The notes under the pieces are model-generated. The model was not told where the DNA came from. It worked only from the letters and a program-made list of their open reading frames with translations, and searched no databases. A stretch of 64,000 nt of DNA from Rhodocollybia butyracea (Eukaryota > Basidiomycota > Agaricomycetes > Agaricales > Omphalotaceae). The position numbers were made by a program, and so were the translations under genes. How positions within the stretch are numbered: the first letter of the stretch is position 1; every line of letters starts with the position of its first letter. The stretch spans positions 1 through 64,000 of the forward strand of contig JADNRY010000021.1 in assembly GCA_015501585.1 (NCBI GenBank). The letters are read 5' to 3'. Shown piece after piece: positions 43,016 through 54,694 of this stretch.

Positions 43016-45997
43016 TTACTCCTGCCCCCGTGATCCCTGAGCACTACGTCGGCGGCGAGTGGAATGTCCAGGAGCAGACCCTACATTGTCCTCTGCTGCT
43101 TCAATCTCAATATATTTACGCTTTACCTTCCCTTTGGACTTTTTCACCCCATGAGCAATGATACTGTCCAAGACATACCAGACATCAGCTACAGCTAAAC
43201 GCCAATCTTCAAAGTTTGCTGGGTGCTTGTCTCGCAACTTTCCACTATGTGTATCATGACCCCACCAAAGGAGGGTGAGCATGATCAACAAAAATCCATC
43301 AACACCTCCCTTGTCTCGAAGACTATTCCAATCAAGAGACTCTGGACGTACAAGCTTATTTTTCTGCACCCGACCCTGCGGCTGGATTGAGCGCCAATAA
43401 GTCCACCACTCTTCACGCCACCTTGAGCCAATCTCAGGAGTCCAAACCTTCATCATCCTTCGGGGATTCCGACGATTCTTGAACCACGCCGCAATCTGAG
43501 GAGGTCTGAGAGCCAGAGGAATCTTCCCACAGCTCTCCTCGTACCCAAGCTTATGTTCAAACTTTAGATAAAGCTTGATACAGTCAAACCATTGCGTATC
43601 CCAGGTAACGGTGGGCCGGAAAACGTTGTAAAATTTTGAATCCATTCTGGAAACTCTGCCATAGGCCATTCCCTATCCAGAGAGGCAATATCCTCTGATA
43701 CCATGTCTTTGTTTGGTGCTACTGAACAAGCATCGCTGGGCACAACACTTGTTGACTGGGTTCCGCTGGCTTCGGAATGAACCTTGCCAACTGCTGCGAT
43801 GGCCAAACAAGCCCCGCTGGGTGCGGTGCTCGTTGAACGGCCGTTACTGGGGGCGGAATGAGCTTTGTCAGGTGTAACACTCGTTAAACAAGCTTCCACG
43901 GGCGTAACACTTGCTCCATGGGATCCATCGGGTGCAACGTCAGTTGAACAAGATCCACTAGGAGTGGAACGGGTGTTGTCAGGTGTGACACTTGTTGAAC
44001 AAGCTTTGTTCGAAGCCGTGGAAGATGTGACATTCATTGGATGACCCTCATCAGGTACAGCTCCCGTTGAATGAGGTATGGGAGGAGCATCGTCGGGTGC
44101 AACACTCGTTGAGCAAGCATCACCTGAGGGTGTGGAACGAGCATCATCGCGTGCAACACTAATTGACCGAGTTTTGTCTGAGGGTGCAGAAGGACTATTA
44201 TTGGGTGCAGCACTCATTGAACGAGCGTCAGCTGAGGGTGCGGAATGAGCATTATCGGGTGCAACACTCATTGAACGAGTTTTGTCTGAGGGTGGAGAAG
44301 GAGTATTATTGGGCGCAACACTTGTTGCACGAACGTCATCTGAGGGTGTGGAACGGGGATGGCCGGGTGCAGCACTCGTTGAACAAGCTTTGTCTGAGGG
44401 CGTGGAATGAGTATTATCGGGGGAAGCACTCGTTGAATGAGCTTCGTCGGAACATGCGGAATGAGCATTGCCGGGCGAAACACTCGTTGAACAAACTTCA
44501 TCTAAGGGTGTACAATGAGCATTGGGCGCAACAGTTGTTGAAAAAGCTTTACCAAGAACGGGGTGCGTTGAACAGGCACCTAGGGTGGTGGAAGAGGCTT
44601 TTCTGGGTGCGTCAGATGCGACGCTGGTTGAACGAGCAGAATGAGCTATGTTCGGTGCTACACTCATCGAGTCGATTGAATGAACCTCGTCGGCGTTTGT
44701 TCCTGTACTCTCTGCTACTCCTTTAGCTCGAAGTGCTTCTTGGGCCGCTGTGAGCTCCTGGGGGCTGAGCGCTCGGTCCCGACATTCCTGTGCACCTAAA
44801 TTTCATTTCATATCACATATTTTTGCGAACAAGAAAGAACTCACTGAATACCTTTAACCCGAATTTTATCATGAGGTTTTCAACCTGTTGAAAGCCTGTT
44901 GGGTCGAAATCTGGCCATGTAGTAGAAGTGCCTTTAATTGTCCCTGAGTGAAGGCTGGAAAGGAAAATATTAACGACGAACAAAATAAAATATGCACTAC
45001 GGAAATATGTACCTTCGTACTTCTACATTCCCTCCACTCTCTGGAATTGGTCCGCACAGCAAAATCGAGGTAGCCATGCCAAAATAGTCCTGGCAAGCAT
45101 CGACAAGCTTCTGCAACAATGCGGACAAGCTTACCAGAGCCCTTCAAAAAAATTAATAATGTGAAAGAAAGGATTACAAAAACACATACAGATAGTAGTC
45201 CAAGCCCGTCTTAGTCCCTGGGTTATCCCTTGCGAAGTTATATTCCTTCATATTGCGAGCATGGTGCTCTTTGATTAATCTCCGGACCTACACCAATGCG
45301 GTCAGAGCAAGCGGGTTGGTGCAAAATTAATCATACCTCTACCCGCACTTCCTCTGGCTCAGCCGCCCACAGTTTTTTGGTCACTTCGTTAGCAATGTTG
45401 ATTGTCGCTGGCCTTTTCTCCCCAGCCTCAATTGCGATTTTCTCTCGGCGTGCTTTCTCTTCCAAATAGACGGGTTTAATCTTCTCAGTCCAGTAGAGGG
45501 AGGAGTAGAACTGCATCTCCCTGGGCCGACGGGGAGCATTGGGAAGTACCTCTGCAACACGCTCAAACAGAGAGTAAAGAATATTTTCTTCTCCCTTGCT
45601 GCTGCGACGATTACGTGCATTGAACCAGTCACCAACTTTCTACAACAAAAAATGTCTCAACGTCAATACCAACGCATGATAATTTTGAGATAAATACCTT
45701 TCGACGGTCTTTGAAATTGGCTTGGAACTCCTTCAACTCTTCCTCCGTTTTATCGTCCATTTCGATGTCCAACGCTTCGTCTTCAGGATCTTCCGTTTCA
45801 TCTGTTGCATCCCCCTTCGCTGTTTGCTCCCCGAATTTAGCATAAAGCCTTTTGGTCATCAGAGTGTAAAACTCCCCAACTTTTCCTGCCTCCCGCGCTG
45901 TTCTCCACTCGGTAAAGTAACGTTCCAGATATACAAGTTTGTTTCCTGTCACCCAGCCAGGCCTTCCTCGAGGGTTTCCGGTTTTTCCTTTTGGCAT
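43016..45997 (-). CDS. large transposon-associated protein with Ser/Thr repeats (one frameshift)
   Basis: Exons 45997-45698, 45639-45337, 45287-45190, 45141-45013, 44954-44845 and 44795-43016 join in phase to about 905 residues. Start MPKGKTGNPRGRPGWVTGNK; then DWFNARNRRSSKGEENI, REMQFYSSLYWTEKIKP, YFGMATSILLCGPIPESGG. A repeat region (about 44,670-43,690) of degenerate 18-residue units such as SVAPDNAHSAPSADARSM follows. The end is DWNSLRDKGGVDGFLLIML and a basic tail. Sequences like the N- and C-terminal parts are very common in basidiomycete genomes as unnamed hypothetical proteins. The frame changes by one base at the T4 run (plus 43,630-43,633): EFPEWIQNF must join YNVFRPTVTWDTQWF. Function unknown. 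Confidence 0.72.
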
Positions 45998-46093
45998 TTT
46001 GGAGGAGGTTTCTATGCAGGACAACGTCTGTTTGCGCGGTAAAGTTCTAGTACCTATGTATAACCTCTAGTATCTGTACGGAGTTTGAACGGG

Positions 46094-46440
46094 AACATCA
46101 TACCAGGGTACCAGGCGCCACTGACCTCCTTTGCATCTGACATTCCGGTCCAAACGTCTTGCTCCTCCGCCTCACATACAGCGTTCAAATGCTGGACATC
46201 TTGCTCCTACAGAATGCAGCGTCAATCGGGAAAGGATAAATGGGGGGCTGCTTACCTCCACCTCACGTACAGTTTTAATTTAGCCTTGGTTCACATTCGG
46301 TTTCATGGACTGACCTTCTTTGGAGCTACAGAATGTAACGTTAACCGGGAAGGAAGGATCCACACTGACCTTCCTTGGACCTACAGAATGTAACGTCAAC
46401 CGGGAAGGAAGGAACTACCGGGCACTGCTTACCTCTCCCT
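46094..46440. repeat. three degenerate copies of an ACAGAATG-GTCAA-CGGGAA repeat
   Basis: CTACAGAATG followed by TAACGT(T/C)AACCGGGAAGGAAGG occurs at about 46,326 and 46,381, with a weaker copy at about 46,206. The spacer lies upstream of the large gene's start and downstream of the next gene, so it may include regulatory sequence. No coding content recognised. Confidence 0.5.
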
Positions 46441-46699
46441 AACGTACAATTCAATCCAGCTTTGGTTCACGTCCTGGTTCATGCCCTGGTTCAAGTCATA
46501 CTCAAATATACAGAAAAAAAATGTATATTGCACAAAGGCCATAACTCGTAAGCTAGCGGGTACTGCGGCTGATAGAGGTGAAGAATCTCCCTCAACATTT
46601 CTACTTTCTTCGCCTGTCTCCTGGGGTTATGTCGAGGGAACCGAAAATAATATACGCAGGTACAAACCTGTTTACCCAGATGAATCTGGTCTCTCTCTC

Positions 46700-47555
46700 T
46701 CACTGGTTATTGCGGCTGCTAGAGGCTGCAAAATCGAAAGCATCGTTGAGTGAGGGGGTGATGCGCACAGAGTGCAGTGTTCCGTCAGCACGGCGTTTGC
46801 GTACTGCTTTCTTAGCCTGGTTTCTAGAAGAATTATGCAGTAAATGGAACAGAAAATAACACACAGAGACGAACCTGTTTGCATAGATAGTGGTGCCAGG
46901 GGAGCCCTGCTGTCTTACAGCATAAATATCTCCCAACGGGGATTCACGGGATTTACGGTAGCGAGATGAACCCGAAGAGTTAGAATCGAGAGTAGACTCT
47001 ACCTCAGTGCTGAGCACAAGAGAGCTAGCGAACTCCTCTTCCAGGCTGCCTGCGGAACGATCTCTGGGTTCAGAAAGGGATTGAAAAGAGGACGACACCA
47101 AAGATGCAGAGCTTCGACTTTGCACCGGCATATGAGGTGCTGACGGCCAGGCAGCATCGATTTGTGTGGTTGGGAAGATCGTGGTTGCACGCTGTGCCGG
47201 ATACCCCTCGGGATGTCGGCTAAGGAATATTTCCAGTGCTGCACGCCATCCTTTGGCACTTTGGAAACCACTGCCAGAAACATTGGTAACGTTTGGGTGT
47301 GCGTCGGACCTGCAAACGCTCAGCAATCCTTGAATCCTTGTCAAAAGAGCAAGCAGACCAAACATACCATTGATCGAATATTCCTATGTGGATACCCTTC
47401 CACACCACTATAAACTTCCATGCTTCCTTGCCTCGATTTTCTGCTTTCCCGTAATACGGGATCTGCCGTGCATCGGTAAGGACTATGTCCCCGTCGTTAG
47501 TCTGCGCCATATCGTCAAGCTGCAGCCAGTAAATATCACTCTGCCGTCCTCGCAT
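46700..47555 (-). CDS. KDZ cargo protein with an RNase-H-hybrid-binding-like motif
   Basis: Three exons, 47555-47368, 47309-46875 and 46823-46700, join in phase to 248 residues. Start MRGRQSDIYWLQLDDMAQ. The segment KFIVVWKGIHIGIFDQW, then, across the intron, VSGSGFQSAKGWRAALEIFL, has the pattern of the viroplasmin/RNase H1 hybrid-binding domain (a VVWKG-x-GIF-x-W start, a VSG-x-S-Q-K middle, an aliphatic helix end). The rest is Ser-rich and disordered with a basic end QAKKAVRKRRADG. A nucleic-acid-binding role is inferred only from that motif. Confidence 0.65.
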
Positions 47556-47838
47556 GGCCTATAAAACACTCAAAAGTTAGCCAATCTCAAAAATGAGGAA
47601 GCCTGGCCAACACACCATAGAGGGAACGCTGTGGCAATGAAGCAAGCCGTTATAGCTGACTTCTCCCACGCAGCTCAGAATGTCAGAAGAACGTACTTAT
47701 AGATTTCATAATTATTAACAGAGTATAAAAATTGGGCTGCCGAACTAGAACTATTGATGCAACGGTTTTGCAGCGACTTTGGAAGACCTGGGAGGAAGAG
47801 TTAAGCAACGTACTTGAAGCAAGCTTGAACATTTTCAT

Positions 47839-48339
47839 TTACCGTCTGATTCGTTCTTTTTCCGCCAATACTTCCCGATTTCGCATCCTGTACAACTCTT
47901 GTGCACGGCGACGCTTCATGATTTTTTCTGACTGCTGTTCTAGGGTAAGCTCTTGCTGCCTATGTGAATGACGGTCAGCAAAGCAAAGAATAGCCGAAAA
48001 AAACTAAACGATAGAGACCGAGCATACTGAGCTCTTGCTTGCTGCAGCTTTGTTTCTCGTTTTCTGTTCGAAAGTCAAACATGAAGAGAAATGAATACTT
48101 GCGTGACAAACCGTAGATAGAGTTTATGGTCACTTTCTTGCTTGTGCTTTTGACGACGAAGGATACGCCTGAACTTGACACATTCCTCTATTTCATTCTC
48201 TTCAATTCCAACGTGACGAAGGTGTATTTCTTCAAGGACTCCGCGCAGCTCAAGTTGGGTGAAATAAGGAATTTCAAGTTCTGTTATCAGTAAGCACTGG
48301 TAGGAAGAAACAACTTTGCAGTTTTGCCTTACCTGTCAT
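47839..48339 (-). CDS. small basic, probably coiled-coil cargo protein
   Basis: The first exon is seven bases, ATGACAG (48,339-48,333), then an intron, then an exon from 48,280 reading ELEIPYFTQLELRGVLEEI and FRRILRRQKHKQESDHKLYL. Further exons give KRETKLQQARAQ and QQELTLEQQSEKIMKRRRAQ, ending REVLAEKERIRR at TAA 47,841-47,839. The junctions near 48,090 and 48,040 are not fully resolved. No known domain; the composition (many Arg, Lys, Glu, Gln) suggests a helical nucleic-acid or protein-binding factor. It lies between the hybrid-binding-like gene and the dioxygenase, all on the minus strand. Confidence 0.6.
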
Positions 48340-48948
48340 GGTGGGATAAGATAAGGTCAGGATTCAAACACGATGGTGTGAAACGCGACCAGGTGATCTT
48401 AGCGCCAAGGTGAAAGATAGCCATTTAGGTGAAAGATCGCCACAAAACCCCTTGAAGCAGCGATTAATGAACGATTGTGAACTCAGTGCGCTGTAATCGC
48501 AGCTTATATAGACTCCCACCTATCCCAGCAACCTTTAAAGCAAGTTTGAAGCCATAAGTTATTTATTAAAGCATCTGTACTCACACATCGTATTTATCAG
48601 GCTAACGGGATTGTATGCCTAAATATAACCAAGTTACTTATCTCAAGTGTGACTACTTATCTCAAGTGAGTGAGTACCAGAAGGGATTGTGGTTTGACTA
48701 CTGCTCGCCGTCATCATATCAGGTAAGTAAAAAGGCGGGTTTTCAAGCTAGTTGTATTTCTCAAAGTTTCCTTCACAAGCGGTTCAACGTCTCAAGTACA
48801 TCTGAAGTTCTTAAGAGTTGCTTATAGGTGAGCGATGTGCATTTCACGCAGCGGTATATTAAAAGAATGATCTACGAAGGCGTTGGGTGTATAGTGATAA
48901 AAGTACGGGTTACATTACGGGTTACAAGGTGGGTGTACAAAAGTCCGT
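48340..48948. other. intergenic region within the KDZ element
   Basis: Between the dioxygenase 3' end and the small basic gene. TTATCTCAAGTG is repeated at about 48,635 and 48,658. An ORF at 48,615-48,827 has no similarity and I do not call it. Confidence 0.45.
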
Positions 48949-50753
48949 TCAGCGGTAACGAGCGCGTTTCAACACAGGGAGATCGACTTCATCATCGCTA
49001 AGCTCGCTGAGTTCATCGAGGCCGGCCTCTGTCCTCTTCTTCCCTTGCCAATCTCCAGCAACTAGGTCCCTCCACCGGGTGAACTTACCCAGGTTAACTT
49101 TCCACTGACGCACCCGCTCGCGTTCCCTCTGCTCCCTTTGCTCAGGAGAAGCCTTGGAAAACCAGGTCTTATCCGAGCACCAGCCGTTGTTCCTCCAACG
49201 GAAAAGGCCCCCGCAGAATATTGGATGATGGAGTACCGGGTTTCACGGGAGGAGACAGGAATGTTGGAGTGGGTAATGAGCGCGGAAGGGAAGAGAATGG
49301 TGGACCCGGGCGGGAATCGGATAACCAACCGGAGGTTCCAGAGAACGAGGTGGCCTCCCTTGTCAGGGTCGAAGTCTCCTGCGGCTGTATCGGTGCACCA
49401 GCCGTGAGCGAGATTTCCGGCGTCGATGTGAGGGGGAGTGGTGGTCTGAGGGCCCAAGTTTACCGTGGTAGCTGCAAAGACTGTGCTGGGGGATGTAGAA
49501 CGAAGGCGAGGATCCCTAGCGAGATGATCGGTGAGCGTCTCTTTGTACTCGCAGTACATTTTATGGCTGAACGAATTAAACAAAGCTAGGGAGTTTTCAG
49601 CGAAAAGGAAAGGAAGAAATTTGTAGAACGTACAGTTGGAAAAGCCGATGACCCGCAGCATGTTGCTGTCTAGCATCAGCTTTTGCATTTCGGCTTGGTT
49701 GACCTCGCCGCTGATTTTCACGTTCCCGGGTACCTGCCGTCCGCCGCCGTACCCAATGCCAGTGGCTCGGGCAGTAAAGCCACCTCGAGGGTGACTGGTC
49801 TCCTTACTCGTGAAGGTACTTCCTTCGCTGCATCTGGCGAGGGCTGCGTTCAACCCTTGCAGCACGGACTGCCACTCTGGACCTTTGGAACCCGGCGGAA
49901 CACCGCCAAGCACCGCCATAATTCGATCGGACGCGTCGACAAGAATGATGCAAGCCTCGCCGTCCCAGTTGAGCAACTTGAGGCCGGTTTGGGTGAGAAC
50001 GGAGAGGTTGCGCCAGATTCGCTGAAGGCCGGAGGATAGTTGGGAAAGCGAACGGACGCCTGTCCAGCCGGTAGAGGAAACGGGGAGGGAGGAGGCGTCG
50101 AAATCACTGAGGGAAACAGGGGTGGCACTCTGGGCGTGCTTCATGGCGCAAGGTTTAAGGTCGCTGGTTGATTTGCGAGCCTGTGCTGCGGCAGAACGTT
50201 TGGCACGTTCCCTGACGCGTTTGGCAAGGTTCTTTTTCTGAGATTTGGAACGAGGGCCTGAGTTGACAGAAGTAGGGGAAGGCGTGAGCGAGAGAGAGCC
50301 AGGAGGTAAGGCTGTAAGAGGGTCGCGAGGAAGAGGAACAAGAGCCGGGGTACCCAGGTCTTCTTCGGCCAGAAAAACATCCTCGAGCTCGACATCTTCA
50401 TCGTCGAGAATCTCTTCTCTATCCTCGGCATCCATCCGAACCCGGTTGTCGTTCTGAAGAGCTGACGCAAGATTAAAATGATCAATCTGCAACTTGAGAG
50501 CGTGAAAAGGAGTGCTGTCGGGCTCTAGAAGTCGAGGGAACGTTGGGTCAGAAAATGACACGAGGATTAGACTACAACGAGAGAAAGATCGGCCTGTAGG
50601 CTCCGGCGTCGCATGGACCCAACAGCCAGGAGATGAACCTTGCTCTCTAGAGGGAGTAGGATCATCGGAGCTGTTGGGTCGCGTGTGACGGCCGGGAGCG
50701 CATAACAAGGGAGGATTGCAGAGAAAAATCTGTAAACATGACTTACCAGGCAT
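48949..50753 (-). CDS. TET/JBP-type 2OG-Fe(II) dioxygenase of the KDZ element (one frameshift)
   Basis: Members of this family oxidise 5-methylcytosine or thymine in DNA. Seen: an acidic N-terminal stretch, a basic SQKKNLAKRVRERAKRSAAA, then the double-stranded beta-helix core: FAATTVNLGPQTTTPPHIDA (HxD near 49,430), LAHGWCTDTAAGDFDPDKGG, LVLWNLRLVIRFPPGSTILF, ITHSNIPVSSRETRYSIIQY (distal His near 49,270, 2OG-binding Arg near 49,240). After YSAGAF the frame should move by one base at the T4 run (plus 49,202-49,205) into FRWRNNGWCSDKTWF and a charged tail ending at TGA 48,951. As written the frame runs on to 49,062 with unrelated residues. The likely start is ATG 50,753 (MPG followed at once by a GTAAGT donor); the N-terminal exons are not resolved. 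All active-site residues are present. Confidence 0.85.
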
Positions 50754-50941
50754 GGTTGCGGTGGAGAAAGAAATGTCTTGCTTGTGGTTGAAAGTGATCA
50801 ACGAACAACGATTAGACGCCCGTATGGCGTAAAACTAATGATCAAGCGATCGAGCGCCCGTGTGATCGGGGTTCCGGTTCAGTTATTCCGTTCCATTATC
50901 ATCAGTCAATCGCAGTTCACTGCTCATCCACGACCGTCATT
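50754..50941. promoter_or_regulatory. bidirectional promoter between TET/JBP and KDZ transposase
   Basis: The two start codons are 188 bp apart and face away from each other. The spacer has ATGATCAAGCGATCGAGCG and CGTGTGATCGG with repeated GATC-like motifs. Shared regulation of methyl-base oxidation and transposase is implied by the layout. Confidence 0.55.
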
Positions 50942-53900
50942 ATGAACTACGGGCGCAACAAGAATAAACTATTTAAATCCACTCCACGCCCTAACATTGC
51001 CACCACTATCAGCGCATCGCAGGGACGAGTCTTGCAAAGTTCTCGCCCAGTTCCTGCAGAGCTTGGACCGACCCTTCCAGAGGAAGACACGATCACATTC
51101 GATGCTGCCGCAGACACAGAGAACTTCTCTCATATACTGAATTCGACCCTTCAGATTTCCCAAGATGCACCCTTCGAAGATGCTGCTACAGATCTCATCA
51201 TGCAGCTCAAGCCCATGGGTCCAAAAACAGTATGACTCTGTTTCATATACATATATGGCTTGCTGAAATGATATACCTCAGAGGCCCGAGATATACACCT
51301 TTATTCCAGCACGAGATGAATTTTTGGATGATTTGCTCTATGGGAAGGGCAAGGGTTAAATGGAGAGAATTGTGCAGGCTGTAAATCGCCAGATCCAGTG
51401 TTTCGGTGTGCAGATGAAGAATGTGCGGGATTAGGGATGAGATGTAAGGAATGTATGGTGAAATCGCACCAGTGTTTGCCATTTCACTGGATGGAGGTGT
51501 GTTTGTGCCCTGCCTGGATATTGGTTATGCCTAAAAATAATAGGAATGGGATGGTAGCATGTTCTGGACCCGAACTCTACAAAGTTTGGGCCTTCGCATT
51601 CAGCTTGGTCATAAAGCTGGCTCCGCTTGTCTTCTTCCCCAGCCAGCGCATACTGATTTTGCTGTCCTGCACACCAACGGTATACATGAAATCAACCTTG
51701 ATTTCTGTGGATGTCAGCCCAATCTTCTGCAACGCACACAGCTGCTTCATAGTCATTGGTGGCCGGGGACTGTGTTCTCCCCTCAATCGGCATGTACGTT
51801 CATGTCTCTTCGGCAGTTCCACACCTTCAATTGCATTGCCAAAATTCCTGCGTATGATTACTATAAGGGGTTAGAAACAATGACAGAGAATCGCACCAGA
51901 GAGAAGCCAAAGGTAACTATAAACCCGCATATTATAGAATATGGCTAATACAGGTTCTATATAAAAAGGATAGGTACCGTACACTACTGCAGTGCATGGT
52001 CGAATGGCGGCATCTCAAGATGTGTAAACGAGCAGGGCGGGGACATGATCCTAGTGGTGTGATGGGCACTCAACCAGGAGAACTAGCGGTAGAATGCCCT
52101 GCGTGTCCTCATCCAGATAGGAATATTCCAACAGACTGGAAACGCTGGCCATCAGAGCTTCAGTATGTCTAATATGTTCCCATACTCCATACTAATGCTG
52201 GTATATCATGGTAGGTATCTATTTTACAAATTTGTTGCTGTAGATGCCAATTTCCGACTTCGAAACAAACTTGTTTCGACACATGCCAAGAATCCTACTC
52301 TGGGTGATGGATTTGCATATTTTGTCCCCTACAGTGACTATATTGATTGGGTCAAGAAATTTGTTGACCAAACTGAGGTATAATATTATTAATATTTGAT
52401 AAAATTGATGATGATAGCTTGCTATAGATCAGTTCTTGTTCTGGCTTTGCTGCAATATTTCTGGCCAATTTAAAAAACATCAAGGGGCTGCAAACGACGG
52501 GCGTTGGAGGCTGCTGTTGTGGGAGACATGGATTTTGGCTCCCAAATGGCATAGGTGACCTTCAGAAAGGGGAACGGTATGTACAGCTTCTGTAATCATT
52601 TATTTCCATTCTAATCTAACAATATAGGTACTGTAACATGGATTACATTTTTGCACAAGCTGTCAAAGGCCTGGATTGCATGATCATATTGTCATATGAT
52701 ATTGCATGCCAGTGGGGACGAAATTTCTGGGTTCGGCTTGAGGAACTTAAAGACAAAATTGATTTTCGCATTACAGAAGACAATCTTATCTTCCTCATCC
52801 CAAAATTCCATCTGCCGGCTCATCAACCTGGGTGCCAAGTTCCATATTCCTTCCACTTTACCCCAGGCTGTGGTGAGACACACGGCGAGGTGATTGAGGG
52901 AAATTGGGCTATCACAAACAAAGCTGCGAGCCAAACAAAAGAGATGGGACCTGGAAACCGTGCTGTCACTCTTGATGATATTTTTGGACATCATAATTAT
53001 CGACTTTTGCAGAATCTAGACAGGCTATTAGGGCAGAGACTTCTAACAGCACTGCGCCAGGCAAAAGAACAAGGCCAAGGTTTTGAGAGGTTTTCAGAAG
53101 GGTTAGAGATGAATGTGGGGAAGGAGGTGTTAGATAAATGGAAAACGTTGGTGGTGGAATGGGAAAAGGACCATTCAAAGTTATGTCCTTATGAGACTTT
53201 GAATGAGGGTATGGTTCACAACCAGTGTATAACATTTTTACTGATCTTACCTTGAATAGATAAAAATGCACTCAAGAAGGTTGAGATCCGCCTTGCCAAT
53301 GAAGAGCATGAGGCAATGGTGCGCGGGACCATGGTCCACAGCTCCAGTGTAACAGTATTTCTGGTGCTTGGACTCAACATTGAAGAACAGCAACGGCAGC
53401 TAGAGGTTGATTTAAAGATCAGCTCTCCCTTCACTCCTGCACAAACACTCACTATACAAAAACAGCAAACTGTCATTCTAAGACATATTCAGCAATTTTG
53501 TGGACTCCAGGCAACATTCATGCCTCGTCTGCAAGATTTTCTCACTCCATCACAGCGACATAACCTTGATGACCCTGACACAGATAAACCAGAGAGAATC
53601 AAGCTGTTTATGCCATCAGAGCTTGCTAATCAGGCCGCCCGTAGTACTGCATGTGCCGGAAAAATCTGGGAGCAGGAAGGAGAACTGAGGCAAGGTGAAG
53701 CTATAGATGCTCTGAATGCCGTGCGACAGGGGCTCCGAGCAAGAACACTTACCAACAACTTCAAATTGAAGAATATCACAGGTCAGAAACATAATACTCG
53801 AGCTCAAGGGGTGCTGCGGCATATCGATTTGAATATCAACTCAAACAAGATACGGTATCGGTTTGCACGTAATGCCCTTTTCCGACTATGGGGTCATGGA

Positions 53901-54619
53901 GATTGGGAGAAACAACTGCAGATCTTGAAGGATGGGGATGTACGGGGTTTGAATGAGCGGGCTCTAAATGCAGAAGAAATTGCTCAGGAGGAATACCTTA
54001 GAGAAAGGGGTTTACTGAATGAACTGCAGACTGCAGGCATTGCATCACCTGGGGTTGCTGTGGTAATGGGTGATACAGGGAAACGTACTCTTTCCTGGAT
54101 CTGGTATGATGCTTTGGTTGATTCTGATGACCCTGAGTTTCAGGATGGTATGTGTGACATGTTCCTTTCTTGCATACAAGCAATCAATTTCCAATAACTA
54201 ATTGTCATTTGGTTATGTTTCTAGCTCTACGAGTTGAGTGGTGTAAGGCTCGTGCACGGTCACTTCGGTGGAAGGAAGAAGTATTACTTCTTTGTGAAGA
54301 GCTTAGACGGATGAAGGAATTTTCAAGATGGAAAGCTAAGTGGTGGAAAAACCAGATTGGCCGTCGGGAGAACTTAGGTAAGGAGCTTCAAGAGGGACTA
54401 ACAGCATACGCTTTGCAACATGCAGCTTTTGAAGAGCATCAGGCAGAATTAGTAAGTTCAAGATGGGATTATGTGGTTGAACATGCAAAAGGAGTCAGGC
54501 CTGATATTCCAAACCTTGAAATTCTGTTTGAAAATGTCTTGGATATAGGGCACAGCTACGCAGAGGATGAAGATATGGGACTTGAGCAGGAAGTTGAAGG
54601 TGGGGTTATGGTAGAGTAA
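50942..54619 (+). CDS. KDZ transposase with CxC2-like cysteine cluster (one frameshift)
   Basis: Nine exons: 50942-51229, 51282-51496, 51544-51912, 51969-52162, 52215-52377, 52428-52576, 52628-53208, 53260-54147 and 54225-54619; about 1,080 residues once one base is allowed for. The Cys cluster reads NCAGCKSPDPVFRCADEECA and MRCKECMVKSHQCLPFHWME. The core follows: SLGLRIQLGHK, LHTNGIHEINLDFCGCQ, EWRHLKMCKRAGRGHDP, VAVDANFRLRNK, TTGVGGCCCGRHGFW, LSYDIACQWGRNFW, PKFHLPAHQPGCQ and GEVIEGNWAITNKAAS. The acidic residues usual for the family are kept (Asp near 52,243 and 52,698, Glu near 52,895). The C-terminal third is helical. The G3 run at 51,342-51,344 is one base short: DEFLDDLLYG must join EGQGLNGENCAGC. 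Confidence 0.9.
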
Positions 54620-54694
54620 TGCCAATCAAAACAAGTCTTGGTACTATACATAATTGATTTCCACTTCAATATGAAGCCCAATGTATAATATGCA

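Noticed and set aside
44163..44726. Plus-strand 187-codon ORF
   Set aside because: Shadow of the Ser/Thr repeat in the minus-strand cargo gene, whose exons have splice and family support.
48615..48827. A 70-codon gene in the KDZ element
   Set aside because: No similarity, no splice context and an internal repeat; likely chance.
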